The notes below the pieces were generated by a model. That model was not told where the DNA came from, ran no database searches, and worked only from the letters and a program-made list of their open reading frames with translations. 64,000 nucleotides of DNA from Anthostomella pinea (taxonomy: Eukaryota; Ascomycota; Sordariomycetes; Xylariales; Xylariaceae): NCBI GenBank assembly GCA_963556695.1, contig CAUWAG010000006.1, positions 4,154,001 to 4,218,000 on the forward strand. The letters run 5' to 3'. This document shows, piece by piece, positions 22,488-34,000 of this stretch (its first letter is position 1; each line of letters starts with the position of its first letter). The position numbers were made by a program, and so were the translations under genes.

Positions 22488-23818
22488 ACCATGTCGTGGC
22501 CCTGCCAGACCGGTGCAGCGTGGATTGTAGGGCGATGGCCCGCCTTCACAACCAGACGTGGCGCGTTCATGGCGGTTCATCGCCGCGGACCTCTATTACC
22601 TACCTTTTCCTAGAACTGGTCTGTGTGCGATATCTATACCGTATATAGTCTGCTTCCTTTACTATTCATATATAGAGAATCTGTGTGTATTGTGGCGTAT
22701 TCTATACCTAAATAAACAGGCAGCAGGAGACTAGAGACATCTTCGAGGTTAAGGCAGTTATATCTTATCGTGAGGGGGATGATAGACATCTTGCCTATAT
22801 AATAACACAATTAACAACGTGCCTGGTTATAGATCTGTGATACTGTGCATCTATCCGCCTGCGGCAGAAATACTGGCTGGCAAGTGACCATGGCTCCCTA
22901 GCTCGGCATCACGGGACCTGATCCTACCGCACAGACCCAAATTTCTCTGGCCCGCAAGCGCAGGGGCTCCCAGGGTGTTGGGACACCACTCCAGTCATGT
23001 TTAGCCCGAGCTGACGCTAGGTTCACACACTAATGCATGCATGCAACGGCACTGCCATGTGTTGTGCCGCATGGAATCTGGGTACGCCTGTAGCGGAATA
23101 AAGCCGAAGCCGGCTTGGCATGCATCGGATAGCCCGAGATGGAGGTACCGCCTTTTCTAAGATCCTCGGGACAAGTGGACCTTCCTAGCTAGTGCATCTG
23201 GTGGACATCCGGCACCGACATGAGTCTCTGGCGCCGGCCCTGCTTGGGGCCTCGGGATGTACAGGCCATTGTCTTACTCATGACCTGGGAGTGCTTCGAG
23301 ACCTCCAGACTATAACGACAGCAATGACGCCAAGCCAGACACTGGTAACAGCGTTGTGAGTTGTTCGGCTTCGCGGGCACACCTGGACACCACTCGTGTC
23401 CTCATGCCCTGCTTTAGATACTACCTCCAATACCAGCTCCAAACAGCCAGACACAACCTGCACTAGTACAAGGCCGAAGCAAGTGTTGTCACGCATTGGG
23501 CAAGTACGTCTTGTCTGTCATGTACATATTCTCATCATTTTTCCTCATCTGTCATCATTGCTCAAACACAACAGTCTATGCCCCAAGAAGCATATCAAAA
23601 GCGCCATGGTAAGCAAAGACTGTCGGTCGGCCTGGGAGGCACATCCTTGTCACGGGAAGCTTGTATCTAGTTAGTGAGGCGATTCGCATTCTGTAATAAC
23701 AGTTGTCTCTCGGGCCTGGCTTGTTAACCGTAGTAGGTCTTCGTGATGGTCTCACACCTAGTCAGCCACGGAGGATGAACACAGCGCCGTGGGGAGGTTA
23801 GATCTCGTTGACCTGGAT

Positions 23819-24008
23819 CAGAGCCTGTGTGAGATGCACCATACATGGTAGCCATACATGGAATGCATCATACGTGCCCATGTACCTATGTGATATGAGC
23901 CTGTGTAAGATGCACCATAACGTTACATGGTAACCATATGCACCATACATGGTAGCCATACGCACGATACATGGTAACCATACATGGAATGCACCATGCG
24001 TGGTAGTT
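23819..24008. repeat. Palindromic tandem repeat around CCATACATGG
   Basis: Two units begin with GAGCCTGTGTRAGATGCACC (about 23820 and 23897). They are followed by several copies of ACCATACATGGTARCCATA, which is close to its own reverse complement, so the tract can fold into hairpins. Confidence 0.8.
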
Positions 24009-24315
24009 ATCAGGAGAAGCTTACACAGTACTAAAAACGTATATTGATGTTGTCTGGTTGAGTAAGTCTAGTCTGCCATGCCAATTCTGATATACTGCCA
24101 TCCGCTAAACCCCATTCGGATAGTCTTCCCGATTACAGCGCTAACCCACTGTAATTACAGCGCTCAGTCCACTGTAATCACAACGGTCGCGCAGAGCCTC
24201 AACACCACACCGCATCACCAGATTCACCACCATCACCACCACCATCACTACTCACCACGGCGCGCACAAGAACACATTCCCAGATAGGGGGCTCGCACCT
24301 CCCCCCAAACCCCCG

Positions 24316-24347
24316 GCTAACCCTAACCGCTAACCTAGCCCTAACCC
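24316..24347. repeat. Degenerate interstitial telomere repeat (CCCTAA)
   Basis: CTAACCCTAACC, CTAACCTAG and CCCTAACCC occur within 32 bases. CCCTAA/TTAGGG is the telomere unit of filamentous ascomycetes. The tract is preceded by a C-rich run (ACCTCCCCCCAAACCCCCGG). Confidence 0.7.
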
Positions 24348-25183
24348 GTCGCTGCGATGAAAGACCGCTGCGAGGTTCTATCTTGAACAGCAAAACCGTG
24401 AGAGGTACTTCTAGTTGGGTGAGAAACGCATGCAAATAGAAGTAATTTCGATGCTGGGAGAGATGCTGGGGATGGGGGACGACATGGAGAGTGCCAGAAG
24501 TGGCATGGCAGACTAGACTTACTCTCTGTCTGGTTTTGTCTTGTCTCGGTACATATACCCCACTACCAGTACCTAGCCAATGACATTGAAATCACGCCAG
24601 CCAGAGAATAGGTATGGACCAGCTAGAGAGGCGAGCCAATCAAACACGGCCAGTGAACGCAGATCAGCCAGCCCAGCCATCCATCCATCATTTGAACCTT
24701 GCTCGATTGGGTGCAAGATTGTATCACCAACACAAGAGGCTTTGCCATCATCACCCCAGGGCCTTGAATTGTTGACTCGTCACATATGGCTTCGAGAGAC
24801 TAGTCCAAACAGAATATCGGATTGTTGGGGCCTCTCAACTGCTCTCGCCCGAGATTGCCTTCTGGGCAGGATGGGCAACATGGATGGAGAGGCTTTTGGT
24901 GAGGAGCGATGCAAAGATATTTGGGTACGATGATCTTGCGTAAGAGCTGCATCCAAGCACAAACCTTTCTGTTTGAAGATTGTGGAATGAGTGAGTTTCT
25001 TTTTTCATTTTACTACATTCATCACGTTTTGGTCAGCTCACGAGGGTTTTCCCGACATGCTTGTACCGGATGCCAGTATCGCCGAGCTGGCGCGCCACAT
25101 CGGCATCACACTGTGCGGTTTCATGATGAAGTCTACGGATGTGATAAACGTCGCTGCGGGCGTGCTGCTCTCGGGATAGACTT

Positions 25184-25921
25184 ATGATACGGTTCCTCAG
25201 TTGCCTAGCTAAGGCCCGTGATGAAGCCACGGAGGCTATAGTGCGTTCGGGATGGCGTGCTGCCGGTATTTGGCCTGTAAACCGACGGAAAACCCTCGCG
25301 AACGAGCATGTGGTGAAGGCAGGGGAGATCCAAGCAGCAGCAGCGGCTATAATGAACCCCGAGACCACCCCCGAAGCACTGGAAGCCCCTAAATCAGGGC
25401 AGGACATAGCCCTGATGCTATCATCAGTTGCTGAGACCCCTGAGCAGCGAGCAGGAGTCCGCGCGGTTGCGAGAGCGTACGATGAGATGGTGGTTGAGTT
25501 AGCGCTTGTAAAGGAGCTGCTGGAGGCAAAAGACGACGAAATCGAGCATTTACAGCCTAAAAAGCGCCGTAAGGCACCCCAGGAAGAGCCTGAACAACGG
25601 CTATGGCGAATCAGGGACGTTATTGCTGAGCAAATCGAGCATACGGAGGCCGCACGAACTGCTATAGAGGCACGGGCAGAGACACGACGAGTTCTGCGTG
25701 AAGAGCAGAACTTAGATACTGACGAATCAGAGAGATCTCTCTCTGAGGACTCTGCGGAGTCATATTCAGAAGATTTGGAGGAATTCGAGCCTCATGACGA
25801 TGAAGGGGTTGCTGTTGATGAAGGGGATAATAGCGAGGATGAAGAGGATGAGGAGCCCATTGTGGCCCGATCTTCACGCCGCTCAATCCGCCAGCCCGCA
25901 CGCTACCGGGAGAACAGTTAG
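25184..25921 (+). pseudogene. C-terminal fragment of a pogo/Fot1-type DDE transposase
   Basis: The frame encodes FLSCLAKARDEATEAIVRSG followed by WRAAGIWPVNRRK. This matches the closing region of pogo/Fot1-like DDE_1 transposases (GWRAxGxWPVN). An Ala/Glu-rich coiled coil and an acidic tail follow (DNSEDEEDEEPIVARSSRR). The DNA-binding and DDE catalytic parts are absent upstream, so the element is truncated or its 5' half has decayed. Its 3' side abuts the broken regulator gene at about 26040, so it probably caused or used that break. Confidence 0.7.
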
Positions 25922-26039
25922 TATTGCTGAAAACTCCAAGAAAAGGCGATTCTTTTCTGTAATTACATTATATATAACCTCAATCCCGATGGAGTTATGG
26001 GTGGGTGCAAGTGTGGCCTTTTGGTGTGAGAGGTGTCCC

Positions 26040-27077
26040 ACAAGAGGATCTACGTTCTCTATGTAAATTTGCCAGATAAATTCGATCTGCGACGGCAATG
26101 GATGCAGCTTCGCCAGGTCAACATCAGACGAGCTGTACCCCATTATGAAGCTATGGTGGTCAAAATGCTGCTCCGGGGCCGGGTCATAATTTGTCACGGG
26201 TGTGTCGCCGTCGTCGGAATAATCCGAGTCGTCATCAGTGAGCTTTTGCGTCTCAGCTCGAAGCTCGTTGATCTGTTGGGAGTCAGCAGCTGCCATGTCA
26301 TGGCTGACACCAGAGCACCAATGGGTGTATACATACCTGGTCATTTACCTTGGACCAGAACGCGTTGCTCACGTATCGCGTTTTTCCCTTTTCGTTCAAC
26401 ACCAACCGTCCAAAGTCTTTGTGCACGTTACCTGGCGTTCTCTTCACCGGGCCGCAGTTTGAGTCCCCCGTGTTTGTGCGAGAAGGTTTCGCCTGATCGG
26501 CAGGCGGGTACCCGGCGGGTATGTTCTCATTCCATATATTCGTGTTCTGTTTCCTCCGTTCCTTGTCTTGTACTACGTCTATAATTGTTTTGGGCGAGTC
26601 CCCACCGCTGCTTCCAGGGTGTCTCGTGGTCTCGAACTCGATCTGGCCACTCAAGTCCTCGACTATGCCTTCCAGCTTCCGCAGGCGCTTCATCAACTCG
26701 ATCTCGCGTTCGCTCGTCTGCTTCGGCGGGGCATTCGGGTCTTTGGGACGCGGGCGTCGGGGCGCCCTGCCAGGAGCGGGAAAGACGCATTGTATCAGAG
26801 CCTTGCGACAGTTGCCACATGGCATGTGTTTGTCACAGCGAACCTTGCGCTTGCGACATGTCACGCAGCTTCGCGGGTTGAGGGTCGAAGACGGTGTCAT
26901 GGAGGGGTCGAGGGTGATGGGCCCAGCCGATGCGAAGAGCTGGGGCGCGCCGGCGGTTGGAGTTGGAGTTCCCGGAGTACGCGAAGATCCCATGGGCAGA
27001 TTGTCGCGTGACGTCGACATGATTGGGGAAGTATCCGACTCTCCGTTCGGAGACTGGGTGACGGTCGTCGATCCCAT
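26040..27077 (-). pseudogene. Zn2Cys6 transcription factor, cut off at a transposon junction
   Basis: ATG at 27077 (an upstream in-frame Met at 27197 is possible). The Zn2Cys6 cluster CVTCRKRKVRCDKHMPCGNC is followed by CVFPAPGRAPRRPR and the linker EREIELMKRLRKLEGIVEDL. The first exon ends at 26337, the intron is 26273-26336, and exon 2 continues with INELRAETQKLTDDDSD to IWQIYIENVDPLV. There the similarity to this conserved regulator stops at about 26040 and transposon-side sequence begins. The whole fungal-specific regulatory domain is lost. It lies next to the metabolite cluster but its intact relatives are general conserved regulators, so it need not have been the cluster regulator. Confidence 0.75.
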
Positions 27078-28196
27078 CGAGGTTGTGGTGTGGTGTCGTG
27101 TGATGTCGTGTGGTGTCTTGGGCAGACGAGCAGACGAGCAGACGAGCTGACAGAGTGGGGGGATAGGTACCCGAGTCCGAGGATAGCTCCGGCCCACGGG
27201 CGGAGTTCATTCGCGCCCTGCGTGTCACCCGATGATGGATCACAGCAAGCCGCCCTCTCTGTCGTCAATCGTCAAATATCGTCTTGATGATCGTCCACAC
27301 ATTTGGATTTTTACTCCGGAAGCTGGGGCTTACACAGCATGGTAGATATTATGTAGCGGAGGTGGCGGAGGTGAAACCCGAGGCGACCTGCTTACGGAAG
27401 TTACGGATGACTTGAGACAACCCAGTGGCAAAATACAACACATAGGGCTGAACCAAGCATGGCCAAGACTGGCAGGAACCCGATGATGACAGACGGCCTA
27501 GTCTAAGCTCTAACGGGCTTGGCTCACTTATTGTTACCTATCTTAGCCTGGAAATGCTGAATCGTCCAAACAGCCCGGTGACTCGTGAGTCGGTGACACG
27601 GACCCCGCTACCACCACCGATACAACCTCATGACTGTCGGTCGCTCCAGTCGCGGTGCAGACCACGACCCGCGTCGTGTTGGGCAAGGCAGAAGTCGTCG
27701 CCGGCGCTTCTGATCAGGGATGCAGTTAGAATGCTGAAAACCAGCACGACCAGGCAGGATGTCAAACAACCTCCTCCTTCCCGTCCGATATGTCCAGCTT
27801 CCTTGGGAGTGATGTGTACCTGTAAGCAGTCATTCCATTAGCACTGATTGGCTTGGCTAGACGCCGTTCCGCGTACTTTGAAGTGATATCTAAGGGCTGA
27901 GGGGCACAAATGCCAACCATTACAGGCCAAGATTGGGTCGCTGGAGATGCCAGTCTCAACATGACTACCTACCCATCCCGCTACGCAAAACGCTCCGACG
28001 CCTAGCTACGGTCCACGGTTATGATAACAGACAACGACGTGTTTCGACCCCGAAGAGTCAAGGAAGGTTCTGGTCGACTTAGGTAGCTACCTAGGGATAG
28101 AAAAAGAAACCATATCTCTTTCACACAACCTCTCGTTGGGCGTACGTTACGCGTACGTTGAATGGCTCATTTGCTGTGAACGAACTGCCGACCTGA
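27078..28196. other. Intergenic between broken regulator and cluster, no supported gene
   Basis: No convincing frame on either strand. The small plus frame at 27554-27841 has no recognisable features. Confidence 0.4.
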
Positions 28197-29256
28197 CTAC
28201 TCCGAAGGGAAAATGGGCGGAAGATTCCACTTTTCCTCCTGCAAATTGACCGCGACACCCGACGCCGTCTGCGCTCCGCTCGCAACAGCGTTCGACCATA
28301 CCTTGAACATATTGACGGTATCGCCAGCCGCGAACACGCCTTTCACGCTCGTGCGGTTGAAAGGTCCAAAAACCTCGTATTCGCCGCCGCTCTGCGATAG
28401 CTTGAGGCCCAGCTGTTCGGCAAAAGGACCGCGAACCCTCGCCATCGGGCTGTGGCCGATGAACGCCTCCGTGGCCGTGCTGCCATCCTCGAACGTGATT
28501 TCGACCGCGGTGCCGCCGGGTGACTTGAGTGCCAGCTTGGCGATCTTGCGAGTGTCGGTCTTCCATGGCTTGCCCTCGAGGGTCGGTGCAAGGGTGGCTG
28601 CCAGCTCTTCGTTCCCATGCGTGTAGATGGTAACCGAGTTGGCCAGCTGCGTGGCCAAGTGCGATATGTGGAAGGTGAACTGCGGCATTGCGATCCAGTC
28701 GACAGCAAGCACGCCGGCGTGGACTTTCGACGTATCTTCCTGATAGGCCTGCGCGAAGAGGTTGTGGAAGCTGGTCGGGTATGTGGTCAGTAAACCTGGA
28801 CTGGGCAGTTCCCACTTGTCCCAATGCTGCATCTTGTGATAGGACAAACAGCGACCAGAGAAGAACTTACATCCCCTTGCCCCAGCAGTCCACATAACCC
28901 GGAATGTTAGGGAACACGCTGACAACCCCATTAGCCAAGATGACTTTCTTGCCCATGTATTTCGTTCCAGTCTTGTCGGTGGCTTGGAATCCGCCATCGA
29001 TCTGGGCCAAGCTTGTGATGTCGGCACTACTCAGGATGAAACTTGAGTAGGCCTCCAGTTCACCGCGAGCGTGCTTGAGGTAGTCCGCCGGGGACTGGTA
29101 GTCCGAGCAACTATGGCCATGGAGCAAGTAAGATGGCGCAGCGCGACACTCGCTGGTGTCGAATAGAAGAACAGAATGTTTCTGGCGGACCAGAGTCAGG
29201 GCCGCAGAAAGACCCGAGGGACCACCGCCAATGATGAACACATCAACCAAAGACAT
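28197..29256 (-). CDS. Thioredoxin-reductase-fold flavoprotein without the CxxC pair (flavoprotein 1)
   Basis: ATG 29256; exons 29256-28871 and 28770-28197; a 100-bp intron with branch-like TTTACTGAC. FAD-binding GGGPSGLSAAL is near residue 10 and the distal FAD motif GVFAAGDTVNMFK is near the C-terminus. The family (GliT and relatives) oxidises dithiols to disulfides through a CLFC site just after the intron. Here the matching site is FHNLFAQAYQ: both cysteines are gone (Asn, Ala). The intron position is the same as in the other two flavoproteins, so this is not a splicing error. It cannot do normal dithiol chemistry; a flavin oxidase, partner or regulatory role is inferred. It shares a divergent promoter with P450 1. 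Confidence 0.88.
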
Positions 29257-29652
29257 GATTATCGCGTTTGTAGACTTGTGTAAACGTGTGTAAAGGGGTT
29301 TGTTGAGTCGTGTTTGCAAAGGAGAGGCTGGAAGCGCGGGGCAGGGGCTCTCTTTGTGCTGTTCATCATTGGGGGAGAGGCGATCAGAAGAACCCAAGTC
29401 CAGCGGCCCCCTCCCAGTTCTGCTCCAGCGTCACCTGCCCGGCAGGGCGCACCCCTCGGGTCCCAGGCGGCGGCCTAACTACCTCCCGAGGTAGGACAGA
29501 CGTGCTGCAAGGCGCCGGGGCTATGCTCAGCCTGCCTGGAGCACGCCTGGCTACGTTGCATTGTGGTACTTGAGCCTACATCACGGATAGTTGTCATATT
29601 GTGAGTCGAGGCAGGCTGCGACGCGGCTCGCGTGCCGTCTTCAGTCGCTATG

Positions 29653-29663
29653 TCGGTCACCGA
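29653..29663. promoter_or_regulatory. TCGGN3CCGA site (TCGGTCACCGA)
   Basis: Exact palindrome between the divergent starts of flavoprotein 1 (29256) and P450 1 (29823). The motif is the one described in gliotoxin and sirodesmin cluster promoters and suits a Zn2Cys6 dimer. Confidence 0.75.
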
Positions 29664-29822
29664 TCGGGGTCAGCACAACCGCGCTTCGCTGTCCACCGGC
29701 CAGACGTTGTGTAGCATCGGCAGACAGATACCCACATCATGCGATACCACTGATATATTGACATTCCACAATGCGTTTAAGCTGCCGTCTCTTCGGTGCC
29801 CTTGTCTGGCAGCCTAACCGTC

Positions 29823-31575
29823 ATGGAGCCGACCGTCCTCGCTTTCTTGGTTGCCGCCATTGGCGCCGCCTGCTGGATTGCATGGCCGGCCGACAAAGGC
29901 CGATTTGCGTTGATGAGAGCGCGGAGAGGCAGCTTGAACCCCGTCTCCAGCGCAGTCGCCCAAGGTTATCGCCAGGTGAGAAACACCATTTCGGCATTTT
30001 TTTGGTTGGGTGAAGCCGGTGGTACTGACCTGGAGGCACAGATCACCAAAGTCTCAGGGAAGCCCTTTTTTGTTCGATACTGGCAAAGGGATTACATGGT
30101 TTTGCCTTCCAAATATCTCCCCGATGTGCGTCGCGCTGGCAGAGACCATCTGGCGTTCTTTGAAACCATCAGCGATGTTATGTTTCTCTACAACTGGGTC
30201 GGTGACTTGTTCAATTCCAGCCGGATGACTTTTTCGATAATCAAAGGGGTGAATCCTCAGCTTCGTGCGTAGAACAATTCCTCTCTGGAGGAAAGGGTGG
30301 TTGACACAGCAGCAGCTAAACTCTCCCACGGAATGTTCCAGGAGTCTCTGTTGGCCTTCGAAGAGGAGTTGAGGCTTGACCATGGAGAATCGACCATGAT
30401 CAACGCGCTCGACGTAATCACGGCTGTCAGCTTGCGGACCATGACTCGCATCATCGCTGGCAAAGATCTGTCGAGTAACAAGGCCTTTCTCGAAGCTACG
30501 GCTGCTTATTTCAACGGAAATTTCCTAACCGGTTTCATCATGTTGAGAATGCCCCTTCGAGGAGCTATCCGCGATTTGTTGGCCTGGCCACTCTACAAAT
30601 ACCACCAACATTTCCGGCAGCAGCGGCTCATCGAAATGATCAAGCCGGTCATTGCGAAAAGAATGGAATACCACCAGTCTGGCAACAACGCCAACAACAG
30701 AGGAGACCTTGACACAATTCAGTGCACGCTCAATCTACTCGACAGTTTCCCCCTTGACGTTAATGCTAAAGACAGTCCCCTTCACACCCTGGCACACGAG
30801 ACACTGCAGCTTATCTGGGCTGCAGGCCAATCGCCTGCGATCAGTACCACGGCGGTTCTATTCAAGATGCTGGAAGAGCCTTCCTACATTGCGCCCTTGC
30901 GAGAAGAAGCTCGAGCGGCTGTGGAAAAATACGGATGGGAAGACCCAATCCTGAATGAGCTGCCCAAACTGGACAGCTTCATTCGTGAGACACACCGTCT
31001 CTATCCAGTTTTCACTCGTAAGTAATCCCTGGCGAATTGTGTAGATTGTGACATTGCCCAGAACGCTGACATCAGCTCAGTCAATGCCACGCGCCTCGTC
31101 AAGGGGAAGCCGTTCACCTTCTCAGATGGATTCACTGTTCCGCCAGGAACTCGTATCGCCTTTCCGGCCGAGGAATGCCAGAAGGATTCAGACTTCATCA
31201 GTAATCCTCAAGAGTTTGACGGCTTTCGCTTCATCAAACTGGCAGCAACCGATGCTAGACAGGAAGATGGAGTGAGCCGCTGGGCGGCGTCCCATGCAAG
31301 CTTTAGCAATCTGACGTAAGTTTCCTACCACGCGTGTGGATAAAACTCGCGAGCTAACTTGGTCTATTGGCAGATTTGGCTATGGGAATCACGCATGCCC
31401 TGGACGTTTCATCGCCATTCGCTTGTTGAAAGTCTTGTTGACCCGACTGCTACTTGAATATGAGTTCTCTTGGGATGTCATTGGCGAACCGCCGCCTAGA
31501 TTCGTGCTAGAAGGAATTTCCTTTCCTAATGTCGGTCAAAGGATCACTGTCCGAAGACCAACAAAGTCTTCATAG
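29823..31575 (+). CDS. Cytochrome P450 1 of the cluster
   Basis: ATG 29823; N-terminal membrane anchor (VLAFLVAAIGAACWIAW). Proposed exons are 29823-30264, 30313-31017, 31081-31315 and 31374-31575. The apparent TAG at 30270 lies in a 48-bp intron whose position is shared with P450 2. The ExxR helix is SFIRETHRLYP and the heme-cysteine loop FGYGNHACPGRF, so it should be a working monooxygenase. It is paralogous to P450 2 at the other cluster end. Substrate unknown; ETP P450s usually hydroxylate the diketopiperazine or its side chains. Confidence 0.88.
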
Positions 31576-32090
31576 ATGGGCAGAGAAATTACATCCATTT
31601 ACTTGTTGATAAGAGTCACATGCCCGGAAGACTTTCACGGGATCCAATTGCCGTAACTCTAGTGTATCAAATTTGGAATTGCTTCTTACAGCCGTTACGC
31701 CATGCGTATGTGATGTGTCTTGAGTCTCATAATCGCGCTGAATCAATGGTTCCCCCATGCCTAGCGGTGGTTCTTTTGCACTGTCGTAAAAAGGCCGTGG
31801 CTTAGACAGTCAGATATCCCAAAGGGGCTTCAATGTACTGTAGGCTAAAGGTTTCGTTGCTGCCATCAAGAATAGTAAACCCAATTGCATTCAAAACGCT
31901 CAACATGACGTATATCTACATGAATCATTGAATGTCTCGTTCATAACGATACCGTAACACCTAATATACACAGTCCAACATCATGATATGGAAATACATA
32001 GAGACCCCATCACACTTCTTGGAAGTAACTCTCAGGTAACTGGACATCGACCCCCACCCCCTATACCCAACTTGCGCCCTGAGACATGCT
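31576..32090. other. Intergenic between convergent genes
   Basis: Lies between the 3' ends of P450 1 (plus) and the rhodopsin-domain gene (minus). No supported gene; expected to hold both 3' untranslated regions. Confidence 0.5.
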
Positions 32091-33478
32091 TCACAGGTAC
32101 CTGTCATTCTGGGTGGGAAACTCATGCGGGGCGACGTACTGGCCTTCCGTGTCGTGTGTAAACGTCGCATCTCGATCGTCCAAGCTCTTGGACATGAGCG
32201 TAGATTCACCTTTGGACTGATCCCGTAGCTCATATGCGCTCTTCTTGTATTCTCTGTTGGTTCGCGAGAGGCTGAAGGAACTAGCACCTCTGCTCCGCGA
32301 CAGTAGGCTGCGAAGTGAGCTTCCCGCCACTTTCGATAACTCAATCCAGAGGGCAGGCAATGCAGGCAGACAAGCTGTTATGACACCGAATATAGGCTCC
32401 AGAACGCTGGCATCACGTCAGCCAGTGTACAAAGACCGGATTTCTGTTGAGCGTTGAAGCTGTAGCTTACGTGAAGATAAGGGGGGCCATCTGCGTCCGT
32501 GCCGGGTCATTTGCAGCTGCAGAAGCCCGGTAGCTTCCGTCTGCACGGTAGTACAAGGTGACGATGCTGAATACGATCGCACTGAAGTTTTATTAGTGAT
32601 AAGGTTTCAGACATTCTGCTCCTCGACTCACATGACACCCATGCCCATCACTGCGATGATACCGACCTTCTTTCTCGGCGCTAGTTGCAGCGACAACACA
32701 GCCGGTATAGCTACAACCAGGACGTATATGTCCAGGGCAGCATTCAGGCAAGCTGTCGCGATGCCCAAGTCCTGTCGGACTTCGGGTTCGCACTGCGCAG
32801 GGAGCTGTCCCAAGTCTTGCGCTCGAGGCCCGCAGAGGACACCGGTGGTAATGATTAGCGCAGAGTACGATAGCACATTGAGTGCCAGCCCAATATAGAT
32901 CGCAGCCCCAGTTTTCGGAGAGGCGCGACGCGGGAAAATACGGCCAAGGAAGAGAAGGATGGAGATTTTGACCAAGAAACTGGCGACAGGGAGTAATATG
33001 GTGAGGACAAAGATCAACTGGGTTACGACTAGGTGGTTAGACCGATGCGCAAGCGATGAAAGTACTAGGCAATACTGACCCTGTTGTACGTTGGTGAGAT
33101 GAACTCTACGAGACGGATGTCCCAAGTATGCGGTCCAAACCAATTCTGGTTCAGTTGGTAAAGCGCCGTACCAGCGAGACCCGCAGTGAAAAGCTATACT
33201 CAGTTGTTCAGAGTGGTTCCCAGTGCCTGTGCTCGGATAGAACTTACCGCAGCCAAAACGGCAGTCCAGTCATCGAGCCCAGTTCGCTTGACAATACAGA
33301 GCCGCGAGTACATCCGTCCACCCACAGCAATCACCATGACACTCAGGAAGATAGAGAGAGTGGCAATAGCCTGGTATGCTATCGATTCCGGATTGTCGAA
33401 GTTGGATTCGATGCCAGGGGGAGGAGCCATAGCCGGAAGCTGGTACAACTGTTCCGGGGTCAAGGCGTTCAAGTCCAT
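32091..33478 (-). CDS. Rhodopsin-domain integral membrane protein
   Basis: ATG 33478 (MDLNALTPEQLYQLP). Several short exons give a seven-helix-type protein: helices around IATLSIFLSVMVIAVGGRMY, then WFGPHTWDIRLVEF, FVLTILLPVASFLVKISILL, IGLALNVLSYSALI and DIYVLVVAIPAVLSLQ. A soluble Ser-rich tail (SSLRSLLSRSRGASSF) ends at 32091. The layout matches the fungal rhodopsin-domain family (Pth11-like without CFEM). Function in the cluster is not known; relatives are common beside metabolite genes. Exact exon borders are approximate. Confidence 0.8.
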
Positions 33479-34000
33479 GTTGGCAGCTTACGGAGTGATG
33501 ACCGCGAAGCTCTAGCTGGTCTCAATGGTAAATTGAAAATCTGCCGGGCGATCTCCAATAGGGATAAGCCGGATTTTGAGGTCCGGAGATTGATGGGGAG
33601 GGAGTTGGGAGGCTAGATCTGGCAAGAAGAAGGCAGGGACGTAGAACCTCAAGCCGCGACACCATTTCGGGATGACGCTCTACCCGAGATCCTTCAAAGC
33701 AGCCGGGCGCCGTGTAACTCTGCTGGCTGTATGTCAGACAGTAGCCTGCTGTTGCGGCAGCTGCTATTGGTGTGTTGCCTGCAAGCGAGGCATTCCATCG
33801 GCCACACCCATTCTAACGCTCATGACTTCGGTGACCGGTGAAAATGCAGAAATGTTACATTGACATGGGTCAAATAGGTACCATCAAGAACAGAGTGTCA
33901 TCCATTGGTTGTTTAGAGCATGGTTCTAACTGAGTCCACTGCAAAGGGGTACAATCTAAGCCACATATGGTGTTGGTCGAGGTGAGACTTCCAACGCACG
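33479..34000. other. Intergenic, no supported gene
   Basis: Lies between the start of the rhodopsin-domain gene and the end of methyltransferase 1, both on the minus strand. No exact TCGGN3CCGA site was seen here. Confidence 0.4.

Larger units (their letters stand above)
22488..25183. other. Repeat-rich stretch without a supported gene
   Basis: Contains the palindromic repeat and telomere-like tract listed separately, a TGCATGCATGC run near 23035, and a CAC/CAT trinucleotide run (about 24218-24250). No frame resembles a known protein. Sequence just before 25184 may be a decayed transposase upstream part. Confidence 0.45.

Noticed and set aside
26527..27268. Several overlapping frames opposite and beside the Zn2Cys6 gene
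   Set aside because: Shadow frames of the regulator; none has independent features.
28771..28870. Loss of CxxC in flavoprotein 1 as an artefact of splice choice
   Set aside because: The intron matches those of the two paralogues and leaves FHNLFA aligned to YHCLFC; no alternative frame in the intron contains CxxC.
30265..30312. In-frame TAG in P450 1 suggesting a pseudogene
   Set aside because: A 48-bp GT-AG intron covers it, and P450 2 has an intron at the same protein position.
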